Position numbers and translations under genes: made by a program. Source: Whitmania pigra (Eukaryota; Annelida; Clitellata; Hirudinida; Haemopidae). Taken from it: a stretch of 64,000 nucleotides of DNA. Of the stretch, positions 61,550 through 64,000 are shown in pieces. Positions within the stretch are counted from its first letter, which is position 1. The number at the start of each line of letters is the position of its first letter. The DNA lies in contig JAJTWR010000308.1 of the NCBI GenBank assembly GCA_021613335.1, forward strand, positions 2,444,001 to 2,508,000. Reading direction: 5' to 3'. A model generated the notes under the pieces. The model saw nothing but the letters and a program-made list of their open reading frames with translations. It did no database searches and was not told the origin of the DNA.

Positions 61550-62508
61550 AAGTTTTGAAATAACCAACAAACTGGGGCTTAATTCATAACAATTATTTGT
61601 ACAAAAAACGTGGTTAATAGAATTAAACTACTAGATATTGTGCTCTCTCGAAGAAATATCTTCTTGGAGTCGTGAATCAAAATCGGTCCGATAAACGTAT
61701 TTCTCAAAGGCTTCGATCTGGGGCGGAGACGATCATGATTTAGAGTCTAAATTTTAGATAATGCAGGCTCCATAGCTGGGTTTTTTAAGCAGCGTGGCTC
61801 CAGAAAACGAGTAAGGTGTAAGATTTTGATGCCTAGATCTCGGTCGATCGAATGAAGGCTTAATCGGCTTTTGACCTCAGTTCGACGCCTATGTGTGGCG
61901 TGGCAGTCAATTTTATGGGATAGCTTCATTGCTATTGTTTTGTATGGGGCGTATTGGACAGATCAGAGAACTTTGATTCCATGACATTCGATTTCCTCTT
62001 TAAAGTAATCATTTATAATTTTATTGTATTTTTGTAAGATCTATTTAATCCATGATAGAGGTTTGTATATTTTATTAAAATATTTTTTTATGTGATTTTT
62101 GTTTTCATCGCCATCCATTGTTTTCATTTAAAAAATCGAAAGTGGGGTGGATTATCGGTGGCGTTTTCTTTAGGAATTTGATGCTAAGGTTTGCAAAGTA
62201 TTTAAAACTTGTTTTCGTGAAACTGGAACATAAAATATAATATGATCGCTAAAAAAATGTGCACAAAATCAAGAGTAACGGCATATTTTATTTGTTGATT
62301 CTGATATTTAATAGGATTGATTCATTATCAGCAATCAGCTTGCCATTTTATTTAAACATTGAATAATATTGAATTATGCACAATCAAAAAAGTTTACTGA
62401 AATTTCTCCTATCCAGCCAATTAAGAATTAATCAAAATAGCTGCCTAACGAATCCACTTTATCACTATAGAGGAAAGCTTGTTGACGGTAGTTTTTGACA
62501 TCGGCTCG
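61550..62508. other. Intergenic stretch METAP1-staufen
   Basis: No exon, RNA gene or transposon end recognised. It probably holds the staufen promoter and any 5' UTR exon. Confidence 0.4.
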
Positions 62509-62525
62509 ATTTTACCATTTCAGGA

Positions 62526-64000
62526 ATGGATGTTAATGTTGTACAATTTAATGAGAAACTGAGACCACCAAAATACACTCATCATCTTATCCCCTACCAA
62601 AGTCACTTCAGACATGGTGAGGCGAACATACAACTTTTGGCACTTACACCTTATAGAAGGTTATTGTTTTTTTTATAATCAAGGATTCCAGCCTCATACA
62701 GGACAGAGCTGGTACAAGCCATTTTATCTTCACCAAGGCAACAGATGGAACAACATTGTGGGCATGGAACATTTCAATCAGCCCCCATTCATCTTCAATA
62801 ATCAGAACATTACAAAGCATAGATTTGAAAACGATCCTAAAAAGGTAGATAGAGGTGGTGAACAGGCTGGTTTAAACACAGCTAATGCAAAGGAAAAATC
62901 ACCCATGTGTCTGGTCAATGAAATATCTCGGTTCAACAAGGTTTGCTCGAGCTTTTTTTTCTAACTTTTTGGATTTAAAAAATGGTGAAATTTTCAATAA
63001 TTGTTTGATTATTTGTATTTATCCTATCTTTTGGAGTGCCTCAAGTATCAAATAGAACCTGAAGGCACTTTTTAATTAAAACAAGCTTGCCAAACTTTTT
63101 CTTTTAAACCCTACCCTCAATGGTACTTAAGGACTGCCTGAAGCAATTGCACTGGTTCTTGATTCACAGTCGTATCACTTTCAAAATCACCCTCTTAACA
63201 TATCACACTATAGCAATGCCGAAACAACCCTATCTTCATCAACTTATCCTTCACCTGGTCTTCATTCATCTTCCACCAGTCAATAAGGCTCATCAATAAG
63301 TTAATAAGTCATCGCTCATTAACAGAGGCTTCCCATAAGCCTCCCCTAATTCACTCACCTAAAACTCACCTTTTCAGGACTTCATTAGGCAGAAAGAACA
63401 CAAGATGCCTCTTATGCTGTGTGACTTACAAATTAGTTATTATTATCTATCATTTATTTAATGTAATTTTGTCATTGTACTTCATTTATATACTGCCGTA
63501 CACATAGCTTCAGAAGTGCTGCTTGTGGCAGTGCAGGCTGGGTTAAGACCTTTGCACTGCTGTCGCACGCAGGACCGCAACCCGTTCAGCCGACCTGCAT
63601 GCCAAATGTGATTGTTGGATTAGTTTTGTTAGTGAATCAGTTACATTAAGCTCTCTGTTTACAGAACTATCGCTTGCATTGCTACTGCTATTATTTATGG
63701 AATGAAATTTAAATGTGGCACCCAATTTTAGAGGATATAATGTGACTTTATGCAAATATATAAATCTAAAAAATGTAAATTTTAATATTTTCACATTTTA
63801 TGTAACTGCTTAAAATTTAATTTACCTCTTAGCATGCTAAGTTTGGTAGTTTTCATAAGAAGTTTTATTGAGTAAGCATGTCACAGTTTAATTAACTCAA
63901 AGGACTAAAAATTGAAGGACAAAAATATTTGTATTCAAAGATGATTAATTATCAGGTTTCATTCTCAAACTTTTTCCATTTGCAGATTGAGCAGAAGTAC
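62526..64000 (+). CDS. STAU: Staufen-like double-stranded RNA-binding protein, 5' part only
   Basis: Staufen binds structured mRNAs and directs their localisation, translation or decay. Exon 1, 62526-62618 (MDVNVVQFNEKLRPPKYTHH), ends at CATG|GTGAGG. Exon 2, about 62686-62940, has QPHTGQSWYKPFYL and ends with the start of a double-stranded RNA-binding domain, KSPMCLVNEISRFNK. Exon 3 begins at 63986 after TTTGCAG and gives IEQKY before the window ends. The block 'K-(T/S)-P-M-C-L-V-N-E-(L/I)-(A/S)-R-(F/Y)-N-K-I' is typical of a staufen dsRBD. The rest lies beyond the window. CATTTCAG lies 4 nt before the ATG, so the true start may be in an upstream exon. Confidence 0.82.
63440..63605 (-). mobile_element. 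SINE copy, minus orientation, in a staufen intron
   Basis: Read on the minus strand: GCATGCAGGTCGGCTGAACG, GGGTTGCGGTCCTGCGTGCG, CAGCCTGCACTGCCACAAGC and a tail TATATAAATGAAGTACAATG. The CAGC(C/T)TGCACTGCCACAA core is shared with the RIM-intron copy at 42852-42992, and the tail with 60872-60965. Confidence 0.7.

Overview
The window is animal nuclear DNA, most likely from a bilaterian invertebrate. It is AT-rich, its genes are split by many short GT-AG introns, and it carries single-copy metazoan genes embedded in diverse transposable elements. The species cannot be named from the sequence. RIM, staufen, BIN3 and a TGF-beta-type prodomain argue for an animal with synapses; the CXorf65-like gene and PTRHD1 are, from memory, missing in flies such as Drosophila.

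Layout. 1-11 kb is gene-poor. It holds a minus-strand secreted precursor in two exons (6445-3646) that looks like the prodomain of a TGF-beta family ligand, plus microsatellites and a decayed pogo-like transposon with a nested MITE. 11.1-15.3 kb is an R2-superclade non-LTR retrotransposon lying between (TAA)n tracts, with one frameshift. 15.4-21.6 kb is a graveyard: LINE ORF1 and endonuclease fragments, a truncated hAT element, and a three-level nest (a LINE reverse transcriptase split by a hAT element, itself split by a second hAT element), with perfect 8-bp target duplications at both insertions. 22.07-28.56 kb is a 6.5-kb foldback element with tandem-repeat arms and a perfect 9-bp target duplication; it sits 32 bp upstream of the GINS4 start codon.

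28.6-46 kb is a gene cluster: GINS4 (+), a CXorf65-like gene (-, with an in-frame TAG), BIN3 (-) and a RIM gene (+, about 21 exons, zinc finger-PDZ-C2A-C2B) whose introns hold SINEs and a LINE. 48.2-54.1 kb is a second large inverted-repeat DNA transposon. It encodes an apparently intact four-exon fusion of a DDE-type transposase, a Ulp1-like cysteine protease and a PHD finger. Its right arm ends about 90 bp upstream of PTRHD1 (+). RNASEH2B (-) is convergent with PTRHD1, then METAP1 (+) and the 5' part of staufen (+) run to the window end.

The host genes are unrelated housekeeping and neuronal functions: replication initiation (GINS4), RNase H2 (RNASEH2B), N-terminal Met removal (METAP1), membrane curvature (BIN3), synaptic release (RIM) and mRNA localisation (staufen). 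The most striking signals are the two large inverted-repeat transposons placed against the 5' ends of GINS4 and PTRHD1, and the transposase-protease-PHD fusion. Exon boundaries were read by hand from GT/AG signals and reading frame and may be off by a few bases.
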